Source: 38-11 sp927435965
GTDB lineage: Bacteria; Bacillota; Clostridia; Tissierellales; Dethiosulfatibacteraceae
Length of the DNA: 12,375 bases
Reading direction: 5' to 3'
Assembly: GCA_927435965.1 (NCBI GenBank)
Contig: CAKMKB010000120.1
Coordinates: forward strand, 1 to 12,375
Shown here: piece by piece, positions 5,760-12,375 of the stretch
Layout: the number at the start of each line of letters is the position of its first letter
How positions within the stretch are numbered: position 1 is the stretch's first letter
Translations under genes and position numbers: made by a program
The notes under the pieces: generated by a model
What the model was told of the DNA's origin: nothing
Databases searched by the model: none
Seen by the model: only the letters and a program-made list of their open reading frames with translations

Positions 5760-6926
5760 TTATATCACAAAACCCGCTAATAAAGCCGCTACTACCAAGA
5801 TAGGCGCCGGAATTTTTTTGGTCATTAAAACTAATATTGATACCACAGTTACCATTATTTTGTCTATTTCAAAACCACTTCGCTGCATTAGAATTACCGC
5901 CGCTATAAAGATCAATCCGCCTGCTACCGCATTTATACCTTTCAAAGAAACCTTAATTCCTTTTATCTTTTTGAGATTTTCCCAGACTGGATAAACAAAA
6001 TATATAAGCAGTAGTCCTGGCAAGAAAATGCCAATACCACTTACCAAAGCTGCAATCGTCTGAAACAACGCCCCACTGGCTCGTGCTGCCATCCCTCCAG
6101 CATAAGCACTAAAACTAAACATAGGTCCAGGCAATCCTTGAACCAGTCCATAGCCTGTCAGAAACTCCTGACTAGTCATGTATCGATTAACATCTACCAA
6201 CTCACTGTACATCACTGGGACGACAACCTGTCCACCCCCAAACACCAGGTAGCCATACCTGTAAAAGCTTTCAAATAACTCAAAAATCCTATTGTCCCAC
6301 ATCAGATTCAAACCTATGCTCCCCAATGCAATCCCTATAAAAGCAATTATATAAGGCCAAGGCGGATTAAGCTTGACACGGTTCCAAAGATCTTGTTCTT
6401 TAGAAAGAAGAACGCTGGTTATGCCTCCTATTATTAGAACTATCGGGAAGATCCAGGGTGATCTTATTAAATAAGTCGTAATCGCACCCAAAAGAAAGAG
6501 TACTATTGTCACTTTGTCAGTAACTACTTTTTTGCCGATGCGGTATGCGGCAACAATAATAAATCCCACTGCCATGGGTCCAATATAGCGAAGACCTTCC
6601 TGAGAAATATTCTGCAGTGCGAGAAACTGGTATAAAAAAGACAACAAAGTCATTACAAGTATAACCGGTAGAGCCCATACCAGCATAGTAAAAAATGCCA
6701 GAAGAGGTCCTCCAGTTTTATATCCTATTGATACAATTGTTTGTGTACTGGTAGGACCTGGAAGAATGCTGCATAATGCCATTAACTCAATCAGGTCCTC
6801 TTCACTCAGATACTTTTTTTTAATCACCAATTGATCGATAAAAACACCCATGTGCGCTTCAGGGCCTCCGTATGCACCTAAAGAACAGATCAACACATCT
6901 TTTAAAAAATCACTTCTTATGCTCAT
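5760..6926 (-). CDS. chrA: Chromate transporter ChrA, two-domain (long-chain) type
   Basis: A CHR-superfamily inner-membrane protein; characterised members export chromate using the proton gradient. At 388 residues it has two homologous halves. The first carries GAYGGPEAHMGVF (about 18-30) and the CSILPGPTSTQ loop. The second carries VFGGGQVVVPVM and GLVQGLPGPMFSFSAYAG. Each half has about five to six hydrophobic segments. The first-half motif has a Tyr where most ChrA proteins have FGGP, a small deviation. The ATG at 6926 has AGGAGA 8 nt upstream. It lies 30 bp after panB, so co-transcription is likely. No chrB-like or other resistance gene lies beside it, and the real substrate may be another oxyanion. 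Confidence 0.9.
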   Translation of the reverse strand: MSIRSDFLKDVLICSLGAYGGPEAHMGVFIDQLVIKKKYLSEEDLIELMALCSILPGPTSTQTIVSIGYKTGGPLLAFFTMLVWALPVILVMTLLSFLYQFLALQNISQEGLRYIGPMAVGFIIVAAYRIGKKVVTDKVTIVLFLLGAITTYLIRSPWIFPIVLIIGGITSVLLSKEQDLWNRVKLNPPWPYIIAFIGIALGSIGLNLMWDNRIFELFESFYRYGYLVFGGGQVVVPVMYSELVDVNRYMTSQEFLTGYGLVQGLPGPMFSFSAYAGGMAARASGALFQTIAALVSGIGIFLPGLLLIYFVYPVWENLKKIKGIKVSLKGINAVAGGLIFIAAVILMQRSGFEIDKIMVTVVSILVLMTKKIPAPILVVAALLAGFVI

Positions 6927-6956
6927 GTAGAATTCTCCTCTATGTCTATACTTTGA

Positions 6957-7808
6957 TTATCTGTATTCATCAAAAAGCTTTTCGAAATCTTCAATACTGT
7001 CCTGAATATGATACACATGCTTATCTTCTGGAAAAGCTAATTTTTTGACATCACTAACATATTCTTTCATGGCGTTGACACATATTTCAGCTACATTGGC
7101 ATATTGTTTGACAAATTTTGGTGTGAAAGCTTGGAAAAGCCCCAGCATGTCACCACATATGATCAGTTGCCCATCACAAGGGATACCAGCACCAATGCCA
7201 TACACAGGGATATCAAGAAGTTCTGTGATAAACGCTGTCAACTCCGGTGGCAAGGCTTCCAGTAATAACATTCTCGCTCCAGCCTCCTGGACAGCCAAAG
7301 CATCACGTATCATATCCCTAGCCCCATCGATTTTTCTGCCTTGAGCTTTAAAACCACCCAATGCTCCGGAGCTCTGTGGCGTTAACCCAATATGCCCGCA
7401 TACAACAATACCTGCCTCTGAAATTGCTTTTATCCGACTGGCAACTCGTACTCCACCCTCAAGTTTCACAGCATCCATGTCAGCCTCTTTGAGAAATCGC
7501 ACTGCATTCCTAACCGCATCTTCATCAGAAATCTGATAAGACCCAAAAGGCATATCACCCATGACCATCGTATTGGGTGCACCTCTTCTAACAGCCTGGC
7601 AATGGGAGATACAATCTTCCATGGTTACAGGGACAGTTCCATTATACCCCAGAACTACCATTCCCAGTGAATCACCAACCAGAATCATATCCATTCCAGC
7701 TTGCTCGGCAAATGATGCCATCGGAAAATCATAAGCTGTAATCCATGTCAGTTTCTCGCCTTCTTCTTTCATTTTATGAAGATCGAGTATAGATTTTTTT
7801 CTCGCCAT
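6957..7808 (-). CDS. panB: 3-methyl-2-oxobutanoate hydroxymethyltransferase (PanB)
   Basis: First committed step of pantothenate and CoA synthesis: transfers a hydroxymethyl group from 5,10-methylene-tetrahydrofolate to 2-oxoisovalerate, giving ketopantoate. The 283 residues include DSLGMV (Asp46), GDMPFGSY (Asp85) and KLEGG (Glu117), matching the Mg-binding positions of E. coli PanB. HIGLTPQ, LLLEALP with the catalytic Glu, and the signature GIGAGIPCDGQ follow. The start is set at ATG 7808, 7 nt after GGAGG. An in-frame ATG at 7841 would begin within a few bases of the predicted transcript start and lacks a ribosome binding site. No panC, panD or panE lies nearby, which is unusual because panB and panC are often adjacent. 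Confidence 0.95.
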   Translation of the reverse strand: MARKKSILDLHKMKEEGEKLTWITAYDFPMASFAEQAGMDMILVGDSLGMVVLGYNGTVPVTMEDCISHCQAVRRGAPNTMVMGDMPFGSYQISDEDAVRNAVRFLKEADMDAVKLEGGVRVASRIKAISEAGIVVCGHIGLTPQSSGALGGFKAQGRKIDGARDMIRDALAVQEAGARMLLLEALPPELTAFITELLDIPVYGIGAGIPCDGQLIICGDMLGLFQAFTPKFVKQYANVAEICVNAMKEYVSDVKKLAFPEDKHVYHIQDSIEDFEKLFDEYR

Positions 7809-7849
7809 GATACTGCCTCCATTTGTTATATTATGGTACACTACAATTC

Positions 7850-7858
7850 ATTATAGCA
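7850..7858 (-). promoter_or_regulatory. Extended -10 promoter for the panB operon
   Basis: TGCTATAAT on the minus strand (TATAAT at 7850-7855). The -35 region is weak, which an extended -10 can tolerate. Start of transcription is near 7843, about 35 nt before the panB ATG. The spacer out to the terminator at 7967 holds no gene. Confidence 0.55.
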
Positions 7859-7966
7859 TATTTTGAATACTCAAATCGCGCTTTCTTCAGGATAAAATCA
7901 ACAAATCGTTGACAAATGTTCCATGGTCAAAGAAAATATATATGATTGAAGAGCCTGTAAAACAAG

Positions 7967-7991
7967 AAAAAAAGCTCTGGTATTCCAGAAC
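7967..7991 (-). terminator. Intrinsic terminator after the aldolase gene
   Basis: On the minus strand GTTCTGG-AATA-CCAGAGC (7 bp with one G-U) is followed by seven T (7967-7973). It lies directly beyond the aldolase stop codon and separates this operon from panB. Confidence 0.8.
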
Positions 7992-7994
7992 TTA

Positions 7995-8753
7995 TTACCT
8001 CTCTTTCTCAAAAATATTTTTGTAATCTAAAGCCGCCTCGTAAAGCATATGCCCGTCCAATCCTCCAAGCAATAGTTTAAAACCCATGTCCCGGTATTTT
8101 TTCAAATGGGCTTTACCCGCAAATATGCCTGGAATGATGGATTTTTCTTCACACGCTTTTAACACCTTTAGAATGGCAACTTCGATGTCTTGATGTTGGA
8201 CCTGTCCAGGTATTCCCATGGAAACCGACAAATCATAAGGACCTATAAATGCCACATCTATCCCCGGTACAGAAAGAATCTCCTCTATCTGTTCCACCGA
8301 TTTATAGTGTTCAATCTGTATGATAATCATAATATCTTTGTTCGCTCTATTGATATACTCATTTCCATCAACAAAAGAATTGGTGGCTCTTCCCGCTCCA
8401 AGTCCTCTGATACCTTCTGGTGGATACTTGCAGTAAGACACAGCTATTTCAGCCTCTTCCTTGGAGTTTATCATTGGAATCATTATTCCATCAGCTCCTG
8501 TATCCAAACCTTTCTTGATCCATAACGTGTCGTTCCCAGGTACCCTCAACAAGGGAGTTACAGGAAACTGTCGACTAACGGAAACCATTAATCCAGCTGT
8601 CTCCATACTCATATTGCCATGCTCGCAGTCAATAATCAGACAATCTACACCTGCCCTGCCAAACATTAAGACATTATCCACACTGCTTGTTACTACCCAA
8701 GGACCAAACACCGGTGTTCCTATTTTCATTTTTGCCATCAGCATGTTGCTCAT
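7995..8753 (-). CDS. HpcH/HpaI-family class II aldolase
   Basis: A 252-residue TIM-barrel aldolase. The family uses a divalent metal to cleave or form 4-hydroxy-2-oxoacids, releasing pyruvate or a related 2-oxoacid. Residues align well with E. coli HpaI: CEHG with the catalytic-base His45, Arg70 (LLRVPG), PMINS, PPEGIRG, QIEH with metal ligand Glu148 and GPYDLS with metal ligand Asp174. The enzyme is therefore probably active, but its aldehyde partner cannot be told. The start at 8753 has GGAGGG only about 3-4 nt upstream; in-frame Met4 (8744) would have better spacing and is a real alternative. It follows the acylphosphatase gene by 29 bp and is last before the terminator. It lacks the neighbours of the aromatic hpa pathway. 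Confidence 0.88.
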   Translation of the reverse strand: MSNMLMAKMKIGTPVFGPWVVTSSVDNVLMFGRAGVDCLIIDCEHGNMSMETAGLMVSVSRQFPVTPLLRVPGNDTLWIKKGLDTGADGIMIPMINSKEEAEIAVSYCKYPPEGIRGLGAGRATNSFVDGNEYINRANKDIMIIIQIEHYKSVEQIEEILSVPGIDVAFIGPYDLSVSMGIPGQVQHQDIEVAILKVLKACEEKSIIPGIFAGKAHLKKYRDMGFKLLLGGLDGHMLYEAALDYKNIFEKER

Positions 8754-8782
8754 AAACCCTCCACTTATCTTTACTTTAGTTC

Positions 8783-9163
8783 TTAATCTCCTACTGTATC
8801 TGTTTTTAGGATAACAAAAGATATTTCGTTCTCATCAACAGGTATTTCACTAGACTCTATTTCCATTACTTTTGCCCTCTTTAAGGACTTCATCTGTTGC
8901 TTTAGATAATCTATCTTATTCTTTTCGCCTTGAACTTCAGCCTCTACAGAACCCGAGTCGTCGTTCCTCACCCATCCCGTCAATCCGATTCTTTGGGCTA
9001 TCAGATTCATTTCCATTCTAAACCCTATTTTTTGCACCCTGCCCTTAAATACAATATGTTCTCTTATAATTGGATCTTCATTAAAATTTGGCATGTCAAT
9101 ATTGGCCACCTTTTTAATCACATATTCTTTCTGCATTTTCTTGATTATTTCTTTCAATCCCAT
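8783..9163 (-). CDS. acyP: Acylphosphatase with N-terminal extension
   Basis: Hydrolyses acyl phosphates such as acetyl- or carbamoyl-phosphate. The alpha/beta core spans residues about 35-120: GRVQKIGFR with catalytic Arg49, TGWVRND with catalytic Asn67, then SGSVEAEVQGE. Both catalytic residues are present. Two oddities stand out. The loop usually reads GRVQGVGFR and here has Lys-Ile in place of Gly-Val, which may alter the phosphate-binding loop. A lysine-rich extension of about 34 residues precedes the domain, making it 126 residues against about 90 usual. The ATG at 9163 is chosen because GAGG sits 6 nt upstream and overlaps the stop of the ArsA-type gene; an in-frame TTG at 9175 has no such site. 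The overlap implies translational coupling. Confidence 0.82.
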   Translation of the reverse strand: MGLKEIIKKMQKEYVIKKVANIDMPNFNEDPIIREHIVFKGRVQKIGFRMEMNLIAQRIGLTGWVRNDDSGSVEAEVQGEKNKIDYLKQQMKSLKRAKVMEIESSEIPVDENEISFVILKTDTVGD

Positions 9164-9171
9164 CTTATACC

Positions 9172-10107
9172 TCAATCCAATCCTTCAAAGTACTGGCTAA
9201 TATGTCTGAGATTATCCATTTTAACATCCTCATCTATCAGAGGTATTTTTATCAGTTGTTTATTTGAAAAGACCTCATCAATTTCTTTCATGTACTTATC
9301 CTCTAGTTTCTTCCTGTTTTCCCAAAATTTCCCTTCCGAACTGATCGGAAGTATTCTATTCACAATCAGTTCCTTAATGTGTATGTTATATTTTTCTAGG
9401 GTGTTGACTGCTTTTTTGGTTTCTTCTATTGGTAATTTTTCTGGGTTGAGCACAAAAACAAAAGACACTAAATTCCCGTCGGTCAGTATTTCTCTCGCTC
9501 TCTCCATTTTTGCTTTTCTTTCATTCAATTTCGAAAGCACCGGGTCTTTTTCGATGATTGATTCCATTTTTTTATCTTCTCTTGTCGCCATCTCATAAAG
9601 CTCCATGGCTTTTTTCCTTTTCTCTATCAACTTGTCCATCCACCCACCTAAGAGTTCAGGCAAGGAAAGCAATCTCAAGGTATGCCCTGTAGGGGCTGTG
9701 TCTATGATTATCCTATCGTAATCCTTTTGATAATCTATGATAATCTCCATCAGTTTATCGAAAACAGCCGACTCATCAGATCCCGGTGACACTGCCGCCG
9801 CATCTAGCTGCCTCTCTATCTCTTTTACAATGATCGGACTAACAATGTCTTTCATGTTTTTCTTAATATTGTTAATATATTTTTTACTTTCTTCCTCTGG
9901 ATCAATCTCAAATGCGTATAAATTTTCTTTGATTTTAGTTATTCTTGATCCGATTTTTCTTTCAAAAATATCACACAGAGAATGAGCCGGATCTGTTGAA
10001 ACAAGTAGCGTTTTTTCTCCCTTTTCTGTGCAGTGGTATGCATAGGCTGATGAAGCAGTAGTCTTGCCCACTCCCCCTTTTCCACCGAAAAATACGAGTT
10101 TATTCAT
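9172..10107 (-). CDS. ArsA/Get3-family ATPase, single domain
   Basis: A 311-residue P-loop ATPase of the SIMIBI class. It has the deviant Walker A GGKGGVGKTT (residues 8-17, signature Lys10), STDPAHS (37-43), PGSDE (108-112) and the switch IDTAPTGHTLRLL (from 135). Such ATPases act as dimers. Known members drive arsenite export (ArsA) or deliver tail-anchored membrane proteins (Get3). Only two Cys occur (Cys26, Cys44). The Get3 CxxC and the ArsA arsenite-site cysteine pattern are absent, and no arsB lies nearby, so arsenic resistance is not supported. The ATG at 10107 has AGGAGG upstream that overlaps the preceding gene's stop, and its own stop overlaps the next gene's site. Its client is unknown; the flanking small Cys-Cys protein is the obvious candidate partner. 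Confidence 0.88.
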   Translation of the reverse strand: MNKLVFFGGKGGVGKTTASSAYAYHCTEKGEKTLLVSTDPAHSLCDIFERKIGSRITKIKENLYAFEIDPEEESKKYINNIKKNMKDIVSPIIVKEIERQLDAAAVSPGSDESAVFDKLMEIIIDYQKDYDRIIIDTAPTGHTLRLLSLPELLGGWMDKLIEKRKKAMELYEMATREDKKMESIIEKDPVLSKLNERKAKMERAREILTDGNLVSFVFVLNPEKLPIEETKKAVNTLEKYNIHIKELIVNRILPISSEGKFWENRKKLEDKYMKEIDEVFSNKQLIKIPLIDEDVKMDNLRHISQYFEGLD

Positions 10108-10117
10108 TTTTCCCCTC

Positions 10118-10399
10118 CTAACAGCAAAAATCTCCCCATCTATCCCCGTAAACGCTTTTTCTGGCCATTATTCTTCTTTCCCAGCCTTCCAGATCCTCGG
10201 CCAGGTAAGGCAGCAATTCCAATGTGTAGTATGCTGTAGGTACGGGAATTCCCAACAGGTCTCCAAAGCAAAGAAGCATGAAATTATCCATCTCATCATA
10301 AGCCTCTTTTTTGATATGATGCATAGAGTTTTCTTTAAAATCAAAAGCTGATTTCAGAAACTCTTTAAGGTTATCAAATATCTCTCTCCTGTTTTCCAA
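10118..10399 (-). CDS. Small protein ending in Cys-Cys, ArsA-type ATPase neighbour (cory-CC-star-like)
   Basis: 93 residues, soluble-looking, mainly helical. It has an acidic/basic N-terminal half, a hydrophobic middle with FMLLCFGDLLGIPVP and YYTLELLPYL, and the end WGDFCC-stop. The terminal Cys-Cys and the position directly before an ArsA-type ATPase recall a small family that, from memory, some annotations call cory-CC-star; I cannot confirm membership. Function unknown; the Cys pair could bind a metal or form a disulfide. The TTG start at 10399 is chosen because AGGAG sits about 6 nt upstream; no ATG fits. Its stop TAG overlaps the next gene's AGGAGG. It is first in the operon driven from 10434-10461. 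Confidence 0.75.
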   Translation of the reverse strand: MENRREIFDNLKEFLKSAFDFKENSMHHIKKEAYDEMDNFMLLCFGDLLGIPVPTAYYTLELLPYLAEDLEGWERRIMARKSVYGDRWGDFCC

Positions 10400-10433
10400 A
10401 TTAATCTCCTATACTCGATTTTCTCTAATTCTA

Positions 10434-10461
10434 ATTATATCATATTTATAAGACTAGCCAA
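10434..10461 (-). promoter_or_regulatory. Promoter of the CC-protein/ArsA/acylphosphatase/aldolase operon
   Basis: On the minus strand TATAAT (10434-10439) with an extended TGA in front, and TTGGCT (10456-10461) 16 nt upstream. The start would be near 10427, some 28 nt before the TTG codon. No operator dyad is evident. Confidence 0.6.
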
Positions 10462-10497
10462 TCACTTAATCCATCCAATTGTTTGTGTACCCAGCTA

Positions 10498-10962
10498 TCA
10501 TATGTCTATTCCGTTAATCTGCATATATAGCAGTGTAATTGAAACCAGCCCAATTGCATAATAAAACATCCAAGAACGCTTGGTTTTGTATAGATAGAGC
10601 AGAATGGATATTACAATCAGCCCACTGATTATATACACTACAGTCGGCCAGTTATACAAAAACATACCCGTATAAACCAGCAGAACTGCTGTTGGGACCA
10701 CAGAGAAAGTAGCTTTATATAATGGTTTGAGATTTTTCATTCTAAGAACCAGAAAAGACAGTAGTAGAAATAGCAGTGCTGTCCCTATATGGAAAAACCT
10801 TGGCATCCAGGCTGCCGGTTCTGAATCACCCATAAAAAACAGCCTAGCTAGCCCCATCCGGATTATAGCCGTAAGTAAGAATGCTATCAGCAGCAATACA
10901 TATCCAACCAATGGAATAACAATCAATGCAACAATAGGGTTATTCTTTCTTTCGTAAGACAT
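10498..10962 (-). CDS. Small multipass membrane protein, function unknown
   Basis: 154 residues, strongly hydrophobic, with about five predicted membrane segments: residues about 9-34, 55-72, 83-102, 107-125 and 130-148. Positive residues (RKNN at the N-terminus, RMKNLK, KTKR) mark likely cytoplasmic loops. I recognise no catalytic motif or family. The ATG at 10962 has AGGAGA 8 nt upstream. It has its own promoter and sits between two other units on the same strand. The 98 bp after its stop show no clear terminator, so some read-through into the ArsA operon is possible. Confidence 0.7.
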   Translation of the reverse strand: MSYERKNNPIVALIVIPLVGYVLLLIAFLLTAIIRMGLARLFFMGDSEPAAWMPRFFHIGTALLFLLLSFLVLRMKNLKPLYKATFSVVPTAVLLVYTGMFLYNWPTVVYIISGLIVISILLYLYKTKRSWMFYYAIGLVSITLLYMQINGIDI

Positions 10963-11020
10963 TTTAACGATCTCCTTTCAATCGGCGATACTAAATCAAA
11001 AGAATTCTTCATTCAATTTC

Positions 11021-11048
11021 ATTCTACTCCTTTTATGTAAATATTCAA
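11021..11048 (-). promoter_or_regulatory. Probable promoter of the membrane-protein gene
   Basis: On the minus strand TTGAAT (11043-11048) and TAGAAT (11021-11026) with a 16-nt spacer. The leader to the ATG at 10962 would be about 50 nt. Both boxes are imperfect. Confidence 0.4.
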
Positions 11049-11060
11049 TACGCTTCCAAA

Positions 11061-11088
11061 TAAAAAAACACAGTCTCTTCAACTGTGT
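11061..11088 (-). terminator. Intrinsic terminator after the lipoprotein gene
   Basis: On the minus strand ACACAGT-TGAAGAG-ACTGTGT is a 7-bp stem followed by a T tract (about seven T, 11062-11068). It lies about 30 bp beyond the lipoprotein stop codon and closes the VOC-lipoprotein unit. Confidence 0.8.
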
Positions 11089-11118
11089 CTCTCGAGCTAT
11101 CTATACAACAATATGGCA

Positions 11119-11565
11119 TTATTTTTTTATCGAAAAGTAGCCTTCCTTTTGTTGAAGGATTTTGATATTGGTTTCATACATAATCTCATCAGTATCTATA
11201 TTTTCTACAGTCAGATATATTGTAAATGAAGTTTCCTCGATAATCTGGTCCAAATCAACTGTCCAATATACTTTATGTACATTTGTTTTTATATCGCTGC
11301 CTAAAACTTCAAATCTTCCCTTTCCACCATCATGCCAAGTGAGAAAGGTTCCCTGTTCTGCAACCCAATGGAATTTATAGTTCTTGTTCTTCAAATCCCT
11401 TTGAAATGTAGCAGTAAGTGCAATTCCGGGAACTGATGACATAGCTGGGGTGTATTCGAAAATCTCAGGGTTAATCGATAAACCGTTGTTCTCAGCATTG
11501 CATCCGGTAAAAGAAATGAGAAAAACAAAAGCCATGACAACCAATAGACTTTTTCTAATTTTCAA
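11119..11565 (-). CDS. Putative lipoprotein, function unknown
   Basis: 148 residues from a TTG start at 11565, read as MKIRKSLLVVMAFVFLISFTGC. This is a type II signal peptide with a charged start, a hydrophobic core and a lipobox FTGC, so the mature protein would be lipid-anchored outside the membrane at Cys22. GGAG (11574-11577) lies 8 nt upstream. A longer frame to 11607 would hide the signal peptide behind 14 residues and lacks a ribosome binding site. The mature part is rich in beta strands (HWVAEQGTFLTW, HKVYWTVDLD, FTIYLTVEN), suggesting an Ig-like or beta-sandwich fold. No enzyme motif is seen. The gene starts 22 bp after the VOC gene and shares its transcript. Confidence 0.75.
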   Translation of the reverse strand: MKIRKSLLVVMAFVFLISFTGCNAENNGLSINPEIFEYTPAMSSVPGIALTATFQRDLKNKNYKFHWVAEQGTFLTWHDGGKGRFEVLGSDIKTNVHKVYWTVDLDQIIEETSFTIYLTVENIDTDEIMYETNIKILQQKEGYFSIKK

Positions 11566-11587
11566 AAAATCATCTCCAATCAAAACT

Positions 11588-11956
11588 CTAATGTTTTGAG
11601 CTCTCAACGAACTGAATCTTCAGTCCATTTGGATCAAGAATGTAAAAAAATCTCGTATATGGATTAGGCTGAAAAGGTCCTTCGTGTATTGCAATTCCTT
11701 TGTCTTTTAGAAACTCAATCAAATCATCGACGGACTCTGTTTCGAATCCCCAAGATATATCTTTGCCAACAACTATATTTTGGTTATTCGTATCAGTAAT
11801 TAGCTCAACTTGAGTCTCCCCATCTCCTAAAAATGCGATTTCCATGCCTGGCCCTGCATTAAACTGTCTTGTAACTTCAAGTCCAACTATATCCTGATAA
11901 AACGCCAATGATTCTGACATGTTCCTGACATGTAAAGTGCTCCAACAAAATTTCAT
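11588..11956 (-). CDS. VOC-superfamily (glyoxalase/bleomycin-resistance fold) protein
   Basis: 122 residues forming two beta-alpha-beta-beta-beta units. The first is WSTLHVRNMSESLAFYQDIVGLEV, the second is WGFETESVDDLIEFLKDKG, and it ends in the family motif FFYILDPNGLKIQFVE. Classical glyoxalase I binds Ni or Zn through His, Glu, His and Glu. Here His9 and Glu51 are present, but the second His is Trp69 and the last Glu is Gln115, so it is probably not a standard glyoxalase I. Binding or modifying another small molecule is possible. The ATG at 11956 is preceded by AGGAGGAG. It is the first gene of a two-gene unit with the lipoprotein. Confidence 0.85.
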   Translation of the reverse strand: MKFCWSTLHVRNMSESLAFYQDIVGLEVTRQFNAGPGMEIAFLGDGETQVELITDTNNQNIVVGKDISWGFETESVDDLIEFLKDKGIAIHEGPFQPNPYTRFFYILDPNGLKIQFVESSKH

Positions 11957-11994
11957 TGCACTCCTCCTAGTTTTTCACATTAAATGTTAAATGA

Positions 11995-12003
11995 ATTATA
12001 TCA
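11995..12003 (-). promoter_or_regulatory. Extended -10 promoter for the VOC-lipoprotein unit
   Basis: TGATATAAT on the minus strand (TATAAT at 11995-12000). No good -35 is visible, as allowed for an extended -10. The leader would be about 30 nt. Confidence 0.5.
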
Positions 12004-12024
12004 CATTCCCCATGGTGTTATGAA

Positions 12025-12375
12025 TCAATGGTGGTTTCCCGTTTCGTAGCACCATAATGCAATCTCTCCAATGAGTTCAAACGGTATAGGCTTGTCGTAA
12101 GGAAACCGTACGGCGCCTTTGCTAGACTTGTATGCCTTTAAGTGGTCTTGAAAATGTTCTATGGCCTTATCTCCGGGATACAATCCAATATGCTTTTTGT
12201 GTGCAGCAAAGTGGATGATGTTATGTTTCTGCCAAAACGTTGGCATCCTCCATGAAATTCGTTCTTCTGCATCTGGTAGTACGTTTCTAATCGCATCTCT
12301 TACCATGTTCAGCAATGGTTGAATATCCTCAGGCTGAGCTATGATATAATCGTCTATTGATTGTTTCGTTTTGTC
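12025..12375 (-). CDS. DUF1801 (YdhG-like) protein, N-terminus cut by window edge
   Basis: The open frame continues to the window edge, giving 116 residues that begin DKTKQSIDDYIIAQPEDIQP. This matches the usual start (Ser-Ile-Asp-Asp-Tyr, then a helix) of YdhG/DUF1801 proteins, so only a few residues are missing. The core ISWRMPTFWQ, HFAAHKKHIGLYPG, AIEHF and KGAVRFPYDKPIPFELI motifs are all present and the C-terminus is complete. The family has a small alpha/beta fold; some members have been described as frataxin-like iron-binding proteins, but the role here is unproven. No clear terminator follows before the next gene's promoter. Confidence 0.85.
   Translation of the reverse strand, partial: DKTKQSIDDYIIAQPEDIQPLLNMVRDAIRNVLPDAEERISWRMPTFWQKHNIIHFAAHKKHIGLYPGDKAIEHFQDHLKAYKSSKGAVRFPYDKPIPFELIGEIALWCYETGNHH

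Noticed and set aside
7809..7841. Longer PanB start (MYHNITNGGSI...) at 7841
   Set aside because: It would start within a few bases of the predicted transcription start, has no SD, and the GGAGG it overlaps serves the ATG at 7808.
9172..10107. Arsenic-resistance (ars) operon
   Set aside because: No arsB, arsC, arsD or arsR nearby, a single ATPase domain, and the arsenite-binding cysteine pattern is missing.
1..12375. CRISPR array, tRNA, rRNA or phage genes
   Set aside because: No regularly spaced repeats, cloverleaf signatures, rRNA segments or phage structural genes were seen in the window.

Overview
The window looks like a chromosomal segment of a low-GC Gram-positive anaerobe, most likely a member of the Clostridia. 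The evidence is strong AGGAGG-type ribosome binding sites, frequent TTG starts, canonical TTGACA/TATAAT promoters, U-tract terminators and AT-rich spacers. Species cannot be named from the sequence. All host genes lie on the minus strand; only the insertion sequence in the left third reads on the plus strand.

Left edge (1-723): the 5' part of a ketoacyl-ACP synthase III family gene, with its own promoter and a possible 16-residue leader peptide. Next to it is a compact unit with no clear ORF: a good leftward promoter (696-724), a dyad at its start, a C-rich stretch, and a strong terminator (561-607). I read this as a candidate small RNA of about 120-130 nt. A Fur-box-like sequence lies just upstream of its promoter.

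Mobile block (724-4352): an IS1202-like (ISNCY) insertion sequence is bounded by a perfect 28-bp direct repeat, read as its target duplication. Its DDE transposase gene is split by a group II intron (1741-3551) lying antisense to it. The intron has an intact reverse transcriptase/maturase ORF, domains V and VI, a bulged branch-point A and exon-binding sequences that match the insertion site. Removing exactly 1741-3551 restores a continuous 458-codon transposase frame and a 1,762-bp element.

Middle (4349-7855): a leftward gene string, probably one operon, of panB, a two-domain chromate transporter, a class I PPK2 polyphosphate kinase and a GNAT acetyltransferase. The insertion sequence sits exactly at the end of the acetyltransferase gene.

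Right-centre (7967-10461): a second leftward operon with a clear promoter and terminator. It holds a small protein ending in Cys-Cys, a single-domain ArsA/Get3-type ATPase, an N-terminally extended acylphosphatase and an HpcH/HpaI aldolase. The first three are translationally coupled.

Right edge (10498-12375): a small multipass membrane protein, a lipoprotein co-transcribed with a VOC-fold protein, and a DUF1801 protein that runs off the window. No rRNA, tRNA or CRISPR array was seen.
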